A stretch of 64,000 nt of DNA from Acidimicrobiaceae bacterium UBA2093 (GTDB taxonomy: Bacteria > Actinomycetota > Acidimicrobiia > Acidimicrobiales > Ilumatobacteraceae): assembly GCA_002331255.1 (NCBI GenBank), contig DCZD01000002.1:107173-171172 (forward strand), given 5' to 3'. The notes below the pieces were generated by a model that worked only from the letters and a program-made list of their open reading frames with translations, was not told the DNA's origin and did no database searches. Made by a program: the position numbers and the translations under genes. How positions within the stretch are numbered: the first letter of the stretch is position 1; every line of letters starts with the position of its first letter. Positions 43,050 to 51,800 of the stretch are shown here, piece after piece.

Positions 43050-43957
43050 TCACGGTTCCCGCCGGTCGACGCATCTACGGAATTCAACTTCCGGTTCAAT
43101 CGCAGAGCACCTACTACGCCGCAGAGTGGGAGAGGTTGGCTGGTGTCGACGAGATAGCCGCGATGGCCAAGGCATGTGATGAGAACGGTTATGCCTACAT
43201 CGGGGTGTGCGACCACGTGGCGTTGCCAGAACCATCAGCAGCCACGATGGGAACCCAGTGGGTGGATCCCATCTCGACACTTGGGTGGCTCGCGGGGGTC
43301 ACATCGCGTGTCGGCTTGCTCACCCACGTCTATGTCTTGCCGTATCGACATCCATTGGTCGCAGCAAAACAGTTCGCCACTCTCGACTACGTGTCAAAGG
43401 GCCGGGCAATCTGTGGACTCGGTGCAGGCCACGTGCAACGTGAGTTTGAAGTTCTGGGTGTCGACTTTCATCGACGAGGAAAAGCGATGGACGATGGGAT
43501 ACCACTTCTTGCCCGTGCCCTCGAGAACGAATGGGTCGACGGCCTTGGCGCAAAACCTCGTCCGGTGCAGTCGCCTCGTCCTCCAATCTGGGTTGCAGGG
43601 TCATCGCCGTCTGCGATAGCTCGGGCGGCCCGCCTTGGTGACGGATGGTTGCCGCAAGGTCCGTCGAACCAGGACATGGTCGATTCACTTCTCGCTCAGC
43701 GCACAGCAGCCGGCCGCGACGGTGACTTCATGGTGGGCCACATCACGCCGTTCATCTATGTGGGGACGCCTGGATGGGATGTGGGTGAGGGCGTCATCAC
43801 AGGTAGTGCCCAGGAAATTTCAGAGAAGTTGCTTGCAGGAACCGCGAAGGGTGTGAACCAGCTACAGGTGCGGTTCAAGAGCAGGTCGTGCGCCGAACAG
43901 TGCGACCAGTTGGTTGCGTTCGCCCGCGATGTAGCACCATTAGTGACGATCATTTAG
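43046..43957 (+). CDS. LLM-class oxidoreductase (F420-type)
   Basis: 303 residues. GIQLPVQSQSTYYAAEW opening, YIGVCDHVALPEPSA near 50, VGLLTHVYVLPYRHPLVAAKQFATLDYVSKGRAICGLGAGH near 92-132, and PPIWVAGSSPSAIARAARLGDGWLPQG near 177-203. It shares the PYRxPLxAAK signature with the LLM at 19296. The GTG start at 43046 overlaps the amidohydrolase stop and indicates translational coupling, so the two proteins are likely to act on linked steps. Confidence 0.87.
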   Translation: MITVPAGRRIYGIQLPVQSQSTYYAAEWERLAGVDEIAAMAKACDENGYAYIGVCDHVALPEPSAATMGTQWVDPISTLGWLAGVTSRVGLLTHVYVLPYRHPLVAAKQFATLDYVSKGRAICGLGAGHVQREFEVLGVDFHRRGKAMDDGIPLLARALENEWVDGLGAKPRPVQSPRPPIWVAGSSPSAIARAARLGDGWLPQGPSNQDMVDSLLAQRTAAGRDGDFMVGHITPFIYVGTPGWDVGEGVITGSAQEISEKLLAGTAKGVNQLQVRFKSRSCAEQCDQLVAFARDVAPLVTII

Positions 43958-43990
43958 CCCGCAACTGCGGTCGAGCAACTTGGGGGAAGC

Positions 43991-45106
43991 GTGCTCAGTC
44001 ATCTAGACGAATATCCAATTCACCAATCAGCTGAGCCGATGGCTCATGTAGTCACCAGTGATCGCAACTTCTACGACCGCTATTACTTCAATGGCTTCTC
44101 GAAGAATGGTGACTACATGTTCATCGTGGGCTTAGGTTGCTATGTCAATCTCGGCGTGATGGACGCGTTCATCTTGGTGATGAACAAGGGACAACATCGG
44201 GTGGTGCGGGCATCACGTGCGCTTGATGGTGCTGATCGACTGCATCCAAGCATCGGCCCGATTGCACTCGACGTGGTCGAACCATTGCAGAAAATCCGCG
44301 TGACGTGTTCGCCGAACGACTTTGGTATCACTATGGACGCCACATGGAACGGCGCCATGCCCGCGATTCTCGAGCCACGACATTTCATTCGCGAACACGG
44401 TCGAGTTACTTTCGACTCGTCACGCTTCGCCCAAACTGGTGGCTGGAGTGGCACTGTCGCGGTCGATGGGCAGACATTTGACCTGACAGATGACGTGTGT
44501 TGGGGCACACGCGACCGCAGTTGGGGGGTGCGACCAGTCGGTGAGAGCGAGCCACCAGGCATCCGTGCGAGTGATCCATTTAGTTGGTTCTGGATCTACA
44601 CACCGGTGCGATTCGAAGACCACTCGATTCTGGTGATCATGCAAGAGCGGTCAGATGGATCACGTGTCATGGAGTCAGCCGAGCGTGTGTGGCATGACGG
44701 CCGCCATGAATTACTTGGCGTTCCGTCACACAAGCTGAACTATGTGAAGGGCACCCGGTATCCCGATGGAGGTGTCGTTTCGACGCGAGATCATCGCGGC
44801 GGGGGCATCGATATGACGGTCGAACCTTTGGTGCCTGTGTACGTGGGAATTGGAACGGGCTACGGATACGACGCTGACTGGCGCCATGGCATGTGGCAAG
44901 GTCCACTCAAGGTCGAGGGTTTTCACCTCGACACCAATACACCAGACGGCAAGGCGCGACTGTTTGGAATTTGCGACGCAGGTGCACGCTTCATCTATGA
45001 AGACGAGCGAGGAACACACGTCGGTTACGGTCTCTTCGAGACCATGGCAATCGGGCCACATCAGCAATACGGTTTCAAAGACATGCTCGACGGATACGGG
45101 AGTTAA
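43991..45106 (+). CDS. DUF7064-like protein (beta-rich, WGxRDRSWG motif)
   Basis: 371 residues, no signal peptide and no membrane segment. Many beta strands are predicted, and the strongest motif is CWGTRDRSWGVRPVG near 170, known from uncharacterised actinobacterial proteins (DUF7064 and CrtC/AttH-like lipocalin folds). A second marker is FWIYTPVRFEDHSILVIMQE. CrtC-type relatives hydrate isoprenoid double bonds, so a role on a hydrophobic substrate is possible, but no catalytic assignment can be made. The GTG at 43991, which follows GGGGGAAGC, is a good start. It lies 33 bp after the LLM gene and 2 bp before the CoA ligase, clearly in one operon. Confidence 0.7.
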   Translation: MLSHLDEYPIHQSAEPMAHVVTSDRNFYDRYYFNGFSKNGDYMFIVGLGCYVNLGVMDAFILVMNKGQHRVVRASRALDGADRLHPSIGPIALDVVEPLQKIRVTCSPNDFGITMDATWNGAMPAILEPRHFIREHGRVTFDSSRFAQTGGWSGTVAVDGQTFDLTDDVCWGTRDRSWGVRPVGESEPPGIRASDPFSWFWIYTPVRFEDHSILVIMQERSDGSRVMESAERVWHDGRHELLGVPSHKLNYVKGTRYPDGGVVSTRDHRGGGIDMTVEPLVPVYVGIGTGYGYDADWRHGMWQGPLKVEGFHLDTNTPDGKARLFGICDAGARFIYEDERGTHVGYGLFETMAIGPHQQYGFKDMLDGYGS

Positions 45107-45108
45107 CA

Positions 45109-46686
45109 ATGGCAGCAAAGCGACACATTCATATGGCGGATTTGTTTGAGATCCTCGCTGACGCAATTCCCGACAGACCAGCACTGTTTACCAATGAGGT
45201 CGAGTACACATTCGCCCAACTCGATGAGCGAGTGACGCGGCTTGCGAATCACCTGCGAACAATGGGTATTAAGCGTGGTGACTGGGTCGCAATCCACTCG
45301 ATGAACCGACATGAGTGGGTTGAAAGCTTCTATGCCTGCGTCAAGTTGGGTGCTGCGCCGGTCAACATCAACTTCCGTTATGTCGAGTCTGAATTGCGCT
45401 ACGTCTACGAGAACGCAGATTGTGCGGCGGCGATTGTGTCGTCTGATTATTCCGATGTTGTTCGCAAAATTCAGAAGGAACTTCCGAAGTTGAAGAGCAT
45501 TCTCGTGATGGGGGACGAGTACGAGGCTGCTGTGGCCGCAGCGTCATCAGAGCGCGACTTCGGAGAGCGCGACCCTGGCGACCCATACGTGATTTATACC
45601 GGTGGCACGACAGGAATGCCGAAAGGCGTCGTGTGGCGAAACCAAGATGCAGTTCTCGGTGCAATGAACGCCAGTCGCTTCTTTCAGCCTCTTGAATATC
45701 CCGAAAAAGTCGGTGAAGAAGCTTTGGCTGCACCTATGCAGTTACGTCTCATGGCGCTCGGACCGATGATGCACGGTGGTGGGCAGTGGGTGATGGGCAA
45801 TGCTTACGTGTCGGGTCAAGCGTTCGTGTTGTACACGCTGCCGCGATTTGACGCTAACGAGGTCTGGAAGCTTGCGTCGAAGGCCAAGGCAAACAGCGTT
45901 AGCACCATCGGTGATGCGATGGGACGGCCACTTGCCGAAGATCTCCTGAACCCCGACACGCCGAAGTATGACCTATCGAATCTTTTCAGCATCGGCAATG
46001 GTGGGGCACCCTTGACATTGGCAGTGAAGAACCAGATCAGACAGGCCATGCCGAACATCATGATTATGGATAGTTTCGGTGCGTCAGAGACTGGCGCTGC
46101 CGCAGCACGCATGGACCAAGGCGAGCAGTCACGTGATCTGAAGTTTGAAGTCGGAGCCGATTGCACGGTTCTTGATGAAGACGGCAACATCTGCCCTCCG
46201 GGTGTAGTCGGCAAGCTGGCTCGTACCGGCCCAATTCCGTTGCGATATCACAAGGACGAAAAAAAGACAGCAGATACCTTTCCCACGTACAACGGTGTGC
46301 GCTACGTCATTCCAGGTGACTTCGCGATGATCGAAGGCAATGTCATCACGTTGCTCGGCCGCGGTAGTCAGTGCATCAACTCCGGAGGCGAGAAAATCTT
46401 CCCAGAAGAAGTCGAAGCAGCACTGAAGCAACACCCAGCAATCTTCGATGCGGCCGTTGCCGGCACGCCGAGTGAGCGTTGGGGCCAGCAGGTCACTGCC
46501 ATGGTCCAGGTTCGTCCTGGAGCGTCTGTGACAGAGGAAGAAATTCGTGCCCATTGCCGCGAGCACATCGCTGACTACAAGGTGCCTAAGCAGGTGTTCA
46601 TCGTCCCAGAGATCAAGCGCACACCCGTGGGCAAAGTGGACTACAAGTGGGCCGTGGCCGAGGCTGCGTCGTTGGTCGGCGCCTAA
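45109..46686 (+). CDS. Acyl-CoA synthetase (AMP-binding)
   Basis: 525 residues: IYTGGTTGMPKGVVWRN (P-loop), DSFGASETGAAAA (adenylate loop), VIPGDFAMIEGNVITLLGRGSQCINSGGEKIFPEEVEAAL (hinge) and IKRTPVGKVDYKWA with the catalytic lysine. The linker carries GGG-type QWVMGNAY and LGPMMHGGGQW segments common to FadD19/FadD17-type sterol side-chain ligases; this closeness is a pattern judgement. ATG 45109 lies 2 bp after the DUF7064-like stop. Its stop overlaps the stop of the convergent DUF2889 gene. Confidence 0.92.
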   Translation: MAAKRHIHMADLFEILADAIPDRPALFTNEVEYTFAQLDERVTRLANHLRTMGIKRGDWVAIHSMNRHEWVESFYACVKLGAAPVNINFRYVESELRYVYENADCAAAIVSSDYSDVVRKIQKELPKLKSILVMGDEYEAAVAAASSERDFGERDPGDPYVIYTGGTTGMPKGVVWRNQDAVLGAMNASRFFQPLEYPEKVGEEALAAPMQLRLMALGPMMHGGGQWVMGNAYVSGQAFVLYTLPRFDANEVWKLASKAKANSVSTIGDAMGRPLAEDLLNPDTPKYDLSNLFSIGNGGAPLTLAVKNQIRQAMPNIMIMDSFGASETGAAAARMDQGEQSRDLKFEVGADCTVLDEDGNICPPGVVGKLARTGPIPLRYHKDEKKTADTFPTYNGVRYVIPGDFAMIEGNVITLLGRGSQCINSGGEKIFPEEVEAALKQHPAIFDAAVAGTPSERWGQQVTAMVQVRPGASVTEEEIRAHCREHIADYKVPKQVFIVPEIKRTPVGKVDYKWAVAEAASLVGA

Positions 46687-47342
46687 CCGCGCATCTTCTT
46701 CCAGGCATCTTCACCAAGGCCTAGTTCGTCCAATCGTCGTTGCACCGGAAGAGGTGGTCCAAGGTCGCCGCCGTTGCGGATGAAGTTGACGGTCTCGCCG
46801 TCTTCCTCCCAGACGTGACACGTGTTGATGTTGAACTTTAGGGCCTTGTCGAATTCCTCTGGCGTGCTCGGCCGTATCTCGCTCGTGTCACCAGTTTCAC
46901 GCATGGCTGCAACACGCATCGACCACGCGCATTGAATTGCAACCGGTGCCATTGCATTGAGCAGCGCCCCAACATGGGTGCAGCCACGCGGTCCTCCGAA
47001 CAATTCCTTCACTTTGTTCGTGAATCCTCGGGCAATGGAGACGCCGACGAGTGATTGGTATGCCGAGATGATGCCGGTGCACTGATCATGCGGGTGCGAC
47101 TCAAAGACGACGTCGACACGAGCGATACCCATGGACGGAAACTCGACTTCGAGGTCGACAATCATGTGATGGATTGTCAGGGGTTCAGCATCTTGTTCGA
47201 GGTAGAGGCCACTTGGTTTGTCATCGCGAACTGCACCACGAAGGAGCAATTTGTCGTTCGACATTCGCCATGCACGTACTTCGTACTGTCGATTATGAAG
47301 TTCTAACAATCCGTCCGGATCGGGTGGGAACAGGTCTTTCAC
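46683..47342 (-). CDS. DUF2889 family protein
   Basis: 219 residues, matching DUF2889: YEVRAWRMSNDKLLLRGAVRDD near the start, PLTIHHMIVDLEVEF, then GPRGCTHVGALLNAMAPVAIQCAW near 128-150 with the conserved GCTH. No biochemical role is established for the family. It is often beside acyl-CoA dehydrogenases or CoA ligases, and so it is here. GTG 47342 overlaps the acyl-CoA dehydrogenase stop by 4 bp (GTGA), which implies translational coupling and supports a role in the same pathway. Confidence 0.82.
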   Translation of the reverse strand: MKDLFPPDPDGLLELHNRQYEVRAWRMSNDKLLLRGAVRDDKPSGLYLEQDAEPLTIHHMIVDLEVEFPSMGIARVDVVFESHPHDQCTGIISAYQSLVGVSIARGFTNKVKELFGGPRGCTHVGALLNAMAPVAIQCAWSMRVAAMRETGDTSEIRPSTPEEFDKALKFNINTCHVWEEDGETVNFIRNGGDLGPPLPVQRRLDELGLGEDAWKKMRG

Positions 47343-48397
47343 TTGACGCCGACCAGCGAGGCTCCGAGCCGTCGCAGTGACGGAGTTGCCGAGCCGATCT
47401 GTAGCTCCATCTCTTTCACGAGTAAGTAGTAACGGTGCAATGGGTAATCACGGTCAACCCCCATGCCGCCGTGCAAGTGATGAGCTGCGCGAACGACTCG
47501 TCCTGCACCTTCTGCTGCCCAGAACTTCGCTGAATACAACTGCTCATCAACGGGCACACCTTCGGCAAGTCGCCATGCGCACTGCCACGCCGTCAGGCGC
47601 ACTGCCTCGGTGTCTATGTAGGCATCTGCGGCACGCTGACTGACAGCTTGAAAACTAGCGATCGGCTTGCCAAATTGGTTTCTCGTTGTGGTGTACGACG
47701 AGATGAGGGCCAAGGATTCCTGGCATGCACCCGAGTTCACCAGGCACGCACCTGCAGTTCCTGAACGCAGCAGCATGCGAACAGCTGCTTCGCCTCCGAG
47801 TTTCTCTGTTGGTGCGCCATCGAATGTCACCATCGCATCAGGAATTCCTGTGGTGGTGTCCTGTCGTGTCACAGTGACTCCGGGGGCGCCCGCTTCGACG
47901 ACATACAAGCCGTCCACGGCGGTTACCACGAATCGAGATGCGATAGTCCCTGCTGGAACACATACTTTGGTTCCGGTGATCTTTCCACTACTCACGGATG
48001 TCGTCGGTGTATAGGCATCGCCAACTGCTTCGTGTATCGCAGCAGTGACGATGACATCGCCATCAGCCACGCCGGCAAGCAGGTCGTCGCGTCCAGCGGC
48101 CGTCAGTGCAGGTGCGCCGAGCGCCATCACGGCGAAGGCAGGAATTGGTGCTGCGGTGCGACCGACTTCTTGCAGCACGACGGCTGCTTCGAGGAAGGAC
48201 AGACCACCACCCCCGACTGCTTCCGGAAGTGCAATGCCCACGCAGCCAGAAGCAGCGAGAGTCTTCCAAAGCTCGAGATCAAAGCCAGACGATGAGGCGA
48301 GCACAGCGTTGTAGCGCTCGGTGTCGGTGCCGTCACGAAGAATGCGCTGAGCAAGACCCTGCAGTTCTTTTTGCTCTGCGGTGAGTGAGAAGTCCAT
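47339..48397 (-). CDS. Acyl-CoA dehydrogenase, beta-type subunit
   Basis: 352 residues with ACAD N-terminal helices (MDFSLTAEQKELQGLAQRIL) and C-terminal RNQFGKPIASFQAVSQRAAD plus AHHLHGGMGVDRDYPLHRYY. HLHGGMGVDxDYPLHRY is the hallmark of the smaller subunit in heteromeric mycobacterial FadE pairs, and Asp stands at the usual catalytic Glu position. The central domain is reduced. ATG 48397 overlaps the alpha-subunit stop by one base (TGATG). Role: one half of an alpha2beta2 dehydrogenase acting on a bulky acyl-CoA. Confidence 0.88.
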   Translation of the reverse strand: MDFSLTAEQKELQGLAQRILRDGTDTERYNAVLASSSGFDLELWKTLAASGCVGIALPEAVGGGGLSFLEAAVVLQEVGRTAAPIPAFAVMALGAPALTAAGRDDLLAGVADGDVIVTAAIHEAVGDAYTPTTSVSSGKITGTKVCVPAGTIASRFVVTAVDGLYVVEAGAPGVTVTRQDTTTGIPDAMVTFDGAPTEKLGGEAAVRMLLRSGTAGACLVNSGACQESLALISSYTTTRNQFGKPIASFQAVSQRAADAYIDTEAVRLTAWQCAWRLAEGVPVDEQLYSAKFWAAEGAGRVVRAAHHLHGGMGVDRDYPLHRYYLLVKEMELQIGSATPSLRRLGASLVGVK

Positions 48398-49599
48398 CAG
48401 CGAGCCGTCCTTGGGAATCCGAGAGAGAACATAGAAATGAGGTCGCGCTGGCTCTCATTGGTGCCACCACCGAACGTGAGAATGAGCATTCCGCGATACA
48501 GCGATTCGAGTCGTGCACGAATCTGTGCACCTGCAGTGCCGTCCCGTAGGTAGCCGACTGGCCCGAAGATCTCGAAGAGAAGACGGAACGAGTCGAGGTA
48601 GCCCTCGGTGCCGAACACCTTGATAGCGCTGCAGTGGCCGATGTCGAGTACACCTTGCGTCGCTTCCCATGCGCTCTGCCAGTTCATCAGGCGCAACACG
48701 TCGATGGTGGAGTAGACGCGGGCCAGGTTCAACTGCACCCATTCTTGGTCGGCGACGCGACGTCCATCGGGCAACTTGGTCTCTTCTGCCCATGACTTGG
48801 TTTCTTGAAATGCTCGTTCGATGACACCTGTGCTGCACAGTGTCACACGTTCGTGGTTCAACTGGTTGGTGATGAGGGTCCAGCCTTGGTTCTCGCCACC
48901 GACACAGTTAGCCACGGGAACGCGCACATTGTCGAAGTACACGGCGTTGATGTCGTGCTCGCCGATCAATCGCAGCGGCTGAATGGAAATACCGGGTGTA
49001 TTCATCGGCACGATGATGATGCTGATGCCCTTGTGCTTCTTCCATGTCTCACCAGCGGGCGTCTCAGACTCAAGTGGCCCAGTGCGAACCGCGAGCCAGC
49101 AGTAGTCGGCATCGCTTGATAGTGACGTCCACATCTTCTGGCCGTTGATGATGTACTCGTCACCATCGCGTACTGCGCGAGTTTGTAGTGAGGCAAGGTC
49201 GGTACCGGCACCTGGTTCGCTGTAACCGATGCAGAAGTGAAGATCACCGGCGAGAATCTTTGGCAAGAAGAAATCCTTCTGCTCTTGCGAGCCAAAGTTC
49301 ATGATCGTCGGGCCGACCGTGTTGATGGAGAGCATTGGAACGGGGGCACCCGCACGCATTGACTCATCAAAGAAGATGAACTGCTCGATCGCAGAGCGAC
49401 CTTGCCCACCGTATTCCTTGGGCCAGCCGATACCCGCCCAACCATCGGAGCACATCTGCTTCCAGACGCGTCGCGGCTCTTTGCCAATGCCGTGACTCTT
49501 TCCTAATTCCGCTACGACCTCTGGCGTGAGCAGGTGTTCGTAGTACGTGCGAAGTTCCTTACGCAGCGTTTCTTGTTCGACGGTGTACCCGATGTCCAC
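48397..49599 (-). CDS. Acyl-CoA dehydrogenase, alpha-type subunit
   Basis: 400 residues: WAGIGWPKEYGGQGRSAIEQ near 54-73, IGYSEPGAGTDLASLQTRAVRDGDEY near 123-148 (FAD loop), INGQKMWTSLSSDADYCWLAVRTG, and the C-terminal FGGGTNESQRDLISMFSLGFPR. The tail differs from the GTSEIQxNIIAERxLGLP of typical enzymes, as in other FadE alpha subunits of two-gene pairs. ATG 49599 diverges from the LLM gene at 49692 with a 92-bp spacer. It forms the second alpha/beta pair in the window and is not closely similar to the 23826-25013 protein. Confidence 0.9.
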   Translation of the reverse strand: MDIGYTVEQETLRKELRTYYEHLLTPEVVAELGKSHGIGKEPRRVWKQMCSDGWAGIGWPKEYGGQGRSAIEQFIFFDESMRAGAPVPMLSINTVGPTIMNFGSQEQKDFFLPKILAGDLHFCIGYSEPGAGTDLASLQTRAVRDGDEYIINGQKMWTSLSSDADYCWLAVRTGPLESETPAGETWKKHKGISIIIVPMNTPGISIQPLRLIGEHDINAVYFDNVRVPVANCVGGENQGWTLITNQLNHERVTLCSTGVIERAFQETKSWAEETKLPDGRRVADQEWVQLNLARVYSTIDVLRLMNWQSAWEATQGVLDIGHCSAIKVFGTEGYLDSFRLLFEIFGPVGYLRDGTAGAQIRARLESLYRGMLILTFGGGTNESQRDLISMFSLGFPRTAR

Positions 49600-49691
49600 T
49601 GACTACCCCCAAGGTGGTTGGTCCACGATGTCCACTTTGGAGGGTAGTTCGGGGTGCGCTTCGGCGAGAAGGTGAAGGGTACGATTCGCCA

Positions 49692-50720
49692 ATGAAACTC
49701 GGTTGGCACATCGGTTACTGGGGAAGGTCGATGCCCCCCAACGTGCCCGAGACCATGAAGATGGTCGAGGCACTCGGATTCGACTCGGTATTCACGGCCG
49801 AGAGCTGGGGAAGCGATGCTGTGTCACCACTTGCTTGGTGGGGGTCGATGACCTCGAAAATCCGTCTGGGTACGAACATCATGCAGATTTCGGCACGCAC
49901 ACCGTCTGCCGCCGCGATGGCAACGATCACGCTCGATCATCTCTCTGGTGGTCGATTCGTGCTCGGCCTCGGAGTCAGCGGGCCACAAGTGGTCGAAGGT
50001 TGGTACGGCCAGCGATTCAACCGACCACTCGCTCGTACGCGAGAGTACGTCGACATCATTCGCAAGATTCTTGCCCGCGAAGATCGCCTGACGAACGACG
50101 GTCCGGAATATCCGATCCCTGCTCGTGACGGATTGGGACTCGGAAAAGCTTTGAACGTCATGACACATCCACTGCGAGCCGATGTCCCGATCTTTTTGGG
50201 GGCAGAAGGCCCGAAGAACGTGGCGCTTGCCGCAGAAATAGGGGACGGGTGGTTTCCGATTTTCTACGCACCGCGTCATGAAGAGTTGTATCTGTCGCAT
50301 CTGAAGGAAGGTTGGGCGCGTCCGACCGCACGTCGCCATGAGAGCGAGTTCGAGATCCTTCCCACGGTGAACGTGTCGATCAATGAAGACATCGAAAAGG
50401 CCTATGACGCTTTACGTCCCGTGCTTGCTTTGTATGTCGGGGGAATGGGCGCCCAAGAGATGAATTTCCATGCCGATGTGTTTCGTCGTCTTGGTTACGA
50501 AAAAGATGTCGACATCATTCAGGACTTGTTTCTGAACGGCAAACAGAACGAAGCAATTGCGAGCGTGCCGAACAAGATGATTGATGAGATCTGCCTCGTC
50601 GGTTCAAAGGCGAAAATCAAACATGACCTAGAGGCATGGAAAGACTCGCGAGTCACCACGATTGTGCTGGGTGGCAGCGTGGACACGCTGCGCACGATGG
50701 CCGAGTTGGTGCTCGGTTAA
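49692..50720 (+). CDS. LLM-class oxidoreductase (F420-type)
   Basis: 342 residues from ATG 49692 (MKLGWHIGYWGRSMPPN). Signatures are LGFDSVFTAESWGSDAVSPLAWWG near 26-50, IRLGTNIMQISARTPSAAAMATITLDHLSGGRFVLGLGVSG near 56-98, and VPIFLGAEGPKNVALAAEIGDGWFPIFYAP near 168-197. Closest known type is the F420-dependent LLM group TIGR03559, including Rv3520c-like proteins, whose mycobacterial gene neighbours the ltp3/ltp4/DUF35 block that is also present downstream here. An open frame upstream to 49614 has no support. The 92-bp spacer to the divergent ACAD contains no operator copy. Confidence 0.87.
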   Translation: MKLGWHIGYWGRSMPPNVPETMKMVEALGFDSVFTAESWGSDAVSPLAWWGSMTSKIRLGTNIMQISARTPSAAAMATITLDHLSGGRFVLGLGVSGPQVVEGWYGQRFNRPLARTREYVDIIRKILAREDRLTNDGPEYPIPARDGLGLGKALNVMTHPLRADVPIFLGAEGPKNVALAAEIGDGWFPIFYAPRHEELYLSHLKEGWARPTARRHESEFEILPTVNVSINEDIEKAYDALRPVLALYVGGMGAQEMNFHADVFRRLGYEKDVDIIQDLFLNGKQNEAIASVPNKMIDEICLVGSKAKIKHDLEAWKDSRVTTIVLGGSVDTLRTMAELVLG

Positions 50721-50725
50721 TCGCT

Positions 50726-51067
50726 CTACTTGCCGGCGATGACCCTGTCGGTTTCGCTGCGGTGCTCGTGAATGAGGCGGATAGCCCAGAACCGCAGGAA
50801 GCGACCGATCGAGTAGCGCAGAAACAGTGCTGCTCCGACAATTGCGAGGACTAATCCCAGCAATCCGCCCGTAGCGATGGCCGCCATTTGGTCGGCCGCG
50901 TTCGTGGTGCCTGCGACTTGGATGCCGCCAAATACGGCCAAAACAATACCTACGACCATCAACAGGCTGCCGAGTGCGAGAAGTCGCTTCTCGGTGTCAC
51001 CTTTTGCCCCACCGGTTTTCAACGCAGCGATTTCGCGCGTGAATTCCTCAACTCTTCCTTCGTTCAT
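50726..51067 (-). CDS. Small two-helix membrane protein
   Basis: 113 residues from ATG 51067, preceded by GAAGGGGGAACA. A charged N-terminal helix (about 1-28) is followed by hydrophobic segments at about 30-50 (LLALGSLLMVVGIVLAVFGG) and 62-85 (MAAIATGGLLGLVLAIVGAALFL), then a basic tail. No family is recognised. It lies 25 bp after livF on the same strand and may be the last gene of the importer operon. The longer open frame to 51169 overlaps livF and has no support. Confidence 0.7.
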   Translation of the reverse strand: MNEGRVEEFTREIAALKTGGAKGDTEKRLLALGSLLMVVGIVLAVFGGIQVAGTTNAADQMAAIATGGLLGLVLAIVGAALFLRYSIGRFLRFWAIRLIHEHRSETDRVIAGK

Positions 51068-51092
51068 TGTTCCCCCTTCGGTTGATTCTCTA

Positions 51093-51800
51093 TCACGAAC
51101 CGAGATAGGCCCGCGACAATGTCTCGTCGTCGAGATCGCCGGCAGGACCGACAAAGCGAACGTGGCCATGCGAGAGCACGACTGCCGAGTCGGCGACTCC
51201 GAGCACTGTCCGAGCGAATTGTTCGACCACGAGCACGCTCACGCCAGACTCAGCGATTGCGGTGACTTGCTCATACAACTCGGCCACGACCAATGGCGCG
51301 AGGCCCATTGACATCTCGTCGAGCATGAGAACCACGGGGTCGGTCGCGAGGCCACGAGCAAGTGACAACATCTGCTGCTGACCGCCTGACAGCGTGCCGG
51401 CAAGTTGGTCGCGGCGTTCTTTCAAAATGGGGAATCGGGCGTAGGAACGATCCTCGATGACAGCAATTCCAGCGCGATCTCGCGCAGCCATGATGATGTT
51501 GTCGCGCACCGAAAGGTTCGGGAAGATTCCGCGACCTTCTGGAATGGTACAGACACCCACTCGCGCGAGAGCATTGGCTGGAACTCCGGTCACATCTTGT
51601 CCGGCTACATGAAGCGAACCACTAGTTGGCCGCATGAGTCCGCAGGCAACCTTGATGGTTGTGGTCTTACCAGCACCATTTGGACCGAGGAGCGCGACGA
51701 CTTCTCCTTTGCCAACTTGGATGTCGACATTGTGCAGAACCTCGATCGAGCCATGAGCCGCTGAGACACTTCGTAATTCAAGTATTGGGTCGATGCTCAT
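51093..51800 (-). CDS. livF: Branched-chain-type ABC transporter ATP-binding protein LivF
   Basis: 235 residues. Walker A GPNGAGKTTTIKV, signature LSGGQQQMLSLARGLA, Walker B VVLMLDEMSMGLAP, with the EMSMGL sequence characteristic of LivF rather than LivG. ATG 51800 (MSIDPILELRSVSAAHGS) overlaps the livG stop by 4 bp. The open frame upstream to 51917 lies inside livG. Energises, with LivG, import through the fused permease; the substrate may be an amino acid, or in this island a small aromatic or carboxylic acid. Confidence 0.93.
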   Translation of the reverse strand: MSIDPILELRSVSAAHGSIEVLHNVDIQVGKGEVVALLGPNGAGKTTTIKVACGLMRPTSGSLHVAGQDVTGVPANALARVGVCTIPEGRGIFPNLSVRDNIIMAARDRAGIAVIEDRSYARFPILKERRDQLAGTLSGGQQQMLSLARGLATDPVVLMLDEMSMGLAPLVVAELYEQVTAIAESGVSVLVVEQFARTVLGVADSAVVLSHGHVRFVGPAGDLDDETLSRAYLGS

